A stretch of 40,763 nucleotides of DNA from Candidatus Woesearchaeota archaeon (lineage in GTDB: Archaea; Nanobdellota; Nanobdellia; Woesearchaeales; SM23-78): positions 1 to 40,763 of the forward strand of contig JAFGGS010000021.1 in the NCBI GenBank assembly GCA_016930415.1. Reading direction: 5' to 3'. The notes beneath the pieces are model-generated. The model had not been told where the DNA came from. It saw nothing but the letters and a program-made list of their open reading frames with translations, and made no database searches. The position numbers and the translations under genes are program-made. This document shows, piece after piece, positions 39,581-40,763 of the stretch. How positions within the stretch are numbered: position 1 is the stretch's first letter; each line of letters begins with the position of its first letter.

Positions 39581-40009
39581 ATGAAGAAACAGGCTAAGAA
39601 TAAGAAAGCAGTAAGTAAGGTAGCGGTCAAAGAACAGGTCAAGGCCAGGGGCGTTGGCAGGTTCGTGTTCTGGGCTCCGAGAGTCCTATCGATCATGTTC
39701 ATCGCGTTCCTTGCGCTCTTCTCGCTTGACGTGTTCGGGCCGGGAGTCGGTTTCTGGGAGGCGGTTGTTGGCTTTCTCATCCATAACATCCCTGTCTTTG
39801 TCCTGATCGCAGTCCTCATCGTCGCTTGGAAGCATGAGATCGTGGGCGCGGCCGCGTTCTTCCTCGCAGGCTTGCTCTACATCGTTGCAGTGTTCAATGG
39901 CGGGTTTGCATGGTACAAGCTAGTCTGGGTCTTGTATATCTCAGGGGCGGCGTTCATCGTCGGGGCTTTCTTCCTAGTGAACTGGCTGAAGAAGAGACGA
40001 CTGGAATGA
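39581..40009 (+). CDS. four-helix membrane protein (DUF7670-like)
   Basis: A 142-aa membrane protein with a Lys-rich cytosolic N-terminus and four hydrophobic helices, the first after WAPRVLSIMFIAFLALFSLD. The WAPR motif at the start of helix 1 and FLIHNIPVF in helix 2 recall a widespread small membrane-protein family that I think is annotated DUF7670 (moderate confidence). Function is unknown. The ATG at 39581 has gaggtgat five bases upstream; a TTG just before it is less likely. Confidence 0.75.
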   Translation: MKKQAKNKKAVSKVAVKEQVKARGVGRFVFWAPRVLSIMFIAFLALFSLDVFGPGVGFWEAVVGFLIHNIPVFVLIAVLIVAWKHEIVGAAAFFLAGLLYIVAVFNGGFAWYKLVWVLYISGAAFIVGAFFLVNWLKKRRLE

Positions 40010-40055
40010 GAGGCCCGTATTAGGCGATTCCGACAATCATTTGAATGAAGACAAG

Positions 40056-40664
40056 ATGAAACGACAAGTATTATTCATTCATGGGGGCATGACCTTCAAG
40101 AAGAGGAAGGAGTACATCCATTACCTGAAGACGAAGGACATCAAGCCTTATGTCACTTGGAGCGGGGAGTGGCTTAGCAAGGCGCTAGGTAAGGGATACG
40201 AGATGATTAGGCCCAGGATGCCCCAGTCTGATAACGCGAAGTATGAGGATTGGAAGATAATATTCGAGCGTTACCTAAAGACGCTGCGCAAGGACTCCAT
40301 AGTCATCGGGTCAAGCCTCGGAGGCATCTTGCTGGCCAAGTACTTCTCAGAGCACAAGCCACCTAAGAGGCTTCACTCTGTCTACATGATCTGCGCGCCT
40401 TATGACAACGATCTGCCGACAGAGGACCTGGGCGGGGGGTTCGCTCTCAAGAAGGACATCTCGAGGATCGACAGATGTGCAAAGCAGGTCTATATGCTCT
40501 TCTCGAAGAAAGACGACGTTGTTCCTGTAAGCCACGCTTACAAGTTCGCGAAGAAGCTTAAGAAGACGAAGATAATAATCTTCCCAAGGATCAAGGGGCA
40601 TTTCAGGATCAGGAAGTTCCCGGAGATCGTGAAGATGATAAAGCGCGACGTGAAGAAACGCTAG
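40056..40664 (+). CDS. alpha/beta hydrolase (RBBP9/YdeN-like serine hydrolase)
   Basis: A 202-aa small alpha/beta hydrolase. The strand-turn VLFIHGGMT forms the oxyanion region, the nucleophile elbow is IGSSLGGIL, the acid lies in SKKDDVVPVSHA and the catalytic His in KGHFRIRKF. Small serine hydrolases of this type have diverse and usually unknown esterase substrates. The ATG at 40056 is preferred over a TTG at 40041, but no clear ribosome binding site distinguishes them. Confidence 0.8.
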   Translation: MKRQVLFIHGGMTFKKRKEYIHYLKTKDIKPYVTWSGEWLSKALGKGYEMIRPRMPQSDNAKYEDWKIIFERYLKTLRKDSIVIGSSLGGILLAKYFSEHKPPKRLHSVYMICAPYDNDLPTEDLGGGFALKKDISRIDRCAKQVYMLFSKKDDVVPVSHAYKFAKKLKKTKIIIFPRIKGHFRIRKFPEIVKMIKRDVKKR

Positions 40665-40763
40665 TTCTAAGCTATAGATGAAGGGGGAGTGCAGAGAGCC
40701 TTACTGGCCTTCTTTTTCCATACCAAAAGCTTGCAACGGTGATATTGATAGAGAAAGATGAAA
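40665..40763. other. non-coding right edge
   Basis: No complete gene. A T-rich patch (cttctttttcc) near 40706-40720 may terminate the hydrolase transcript. The window ends before the next gene. Confidence 0.4.

Overview
The window is a stretch of chromosome from an archaeon, most likely a DPANN archaeon of the Woesearchaeota/Pacearchaeota type (inference). The evidence is a set of archaeal families: TrmB regulator, XerA recombinase, Era-like GTPase with DUF2073 and zinc-ribbon partners, archease, DRG-type GTPase, membrane-anchored LonB, Dph6, prefoldin alpha, FtsY and an archaeal type IV pilus motor. Many starts lie 22-30 nt after a TATA box (leaderless), while others carry a GGTGAT- or GGGGTGG-type Shine-Dalgarno. 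Genes are dense and on both strands.

Layout. Bases 1-3320 are an accessory region. They hold an AT-rich two-gene cassette (97-aa membrane protein and divergent TrmB regulator) flanked by co-linear inverted sequence blocks, a 400-nt highly structured non-coding stretch, a wHTH antitoxin/RelE-ParE-like toxin pair with a palindromic operator, and a XerA-like recombinase in the same operon. Then come an orphan ABC solute-binding lipoprotein (3438-4862), the Era-like GTPase/DUF2073/zinc-ribbon set (4989-6564), TatD (6669-7442), a polytopic membrane protein, a folded non-coding element (8594-8704), a radical SAM enzyme, archease, a cold-shock protein and a DRG GTPase.

Bases 12379-20854 look like a type IV pilus or archaellum-like locus: two glycosylation-sequon-rich pilin-like surface proteins, a wHTH protein, a 731-aa protein built of seven degenerate helical repeats, the secretion ATPase, two TadC/FlaJ-type membrane subunits and a membrane-anchored TPR protein. 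It is followed by a conserved 193-aa protein, LonB and a giant cysteine-rich membrane-anchored surface protein (23682-26609).

Bases 26606-34901 contain a small PD-(D/E)XK-like protein, DUF1653, a translationally coupled Dph6/glutamine-amidotransferase pair, an anchored OB-fold protein, a PlsX-like protein (unexpected in an archaeon), an ExeA-like AAA ATPase, a second cysteine-motif surface protein, an MscS channel and endonuclease III. The right end has tRNA-Val(TAC), ScpA, prefoldin alpha and FtsY with a very long charged N-terminus. It ends with an intergenic region carrying a 53-bp perfect direct repeat, one copy interrupted by a 46-bp double palindrome, then a small four-helix membrane protein and an alpha/beta hydrolase. 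No CRISPR array, rRNA or complete insertion sequence is visible.
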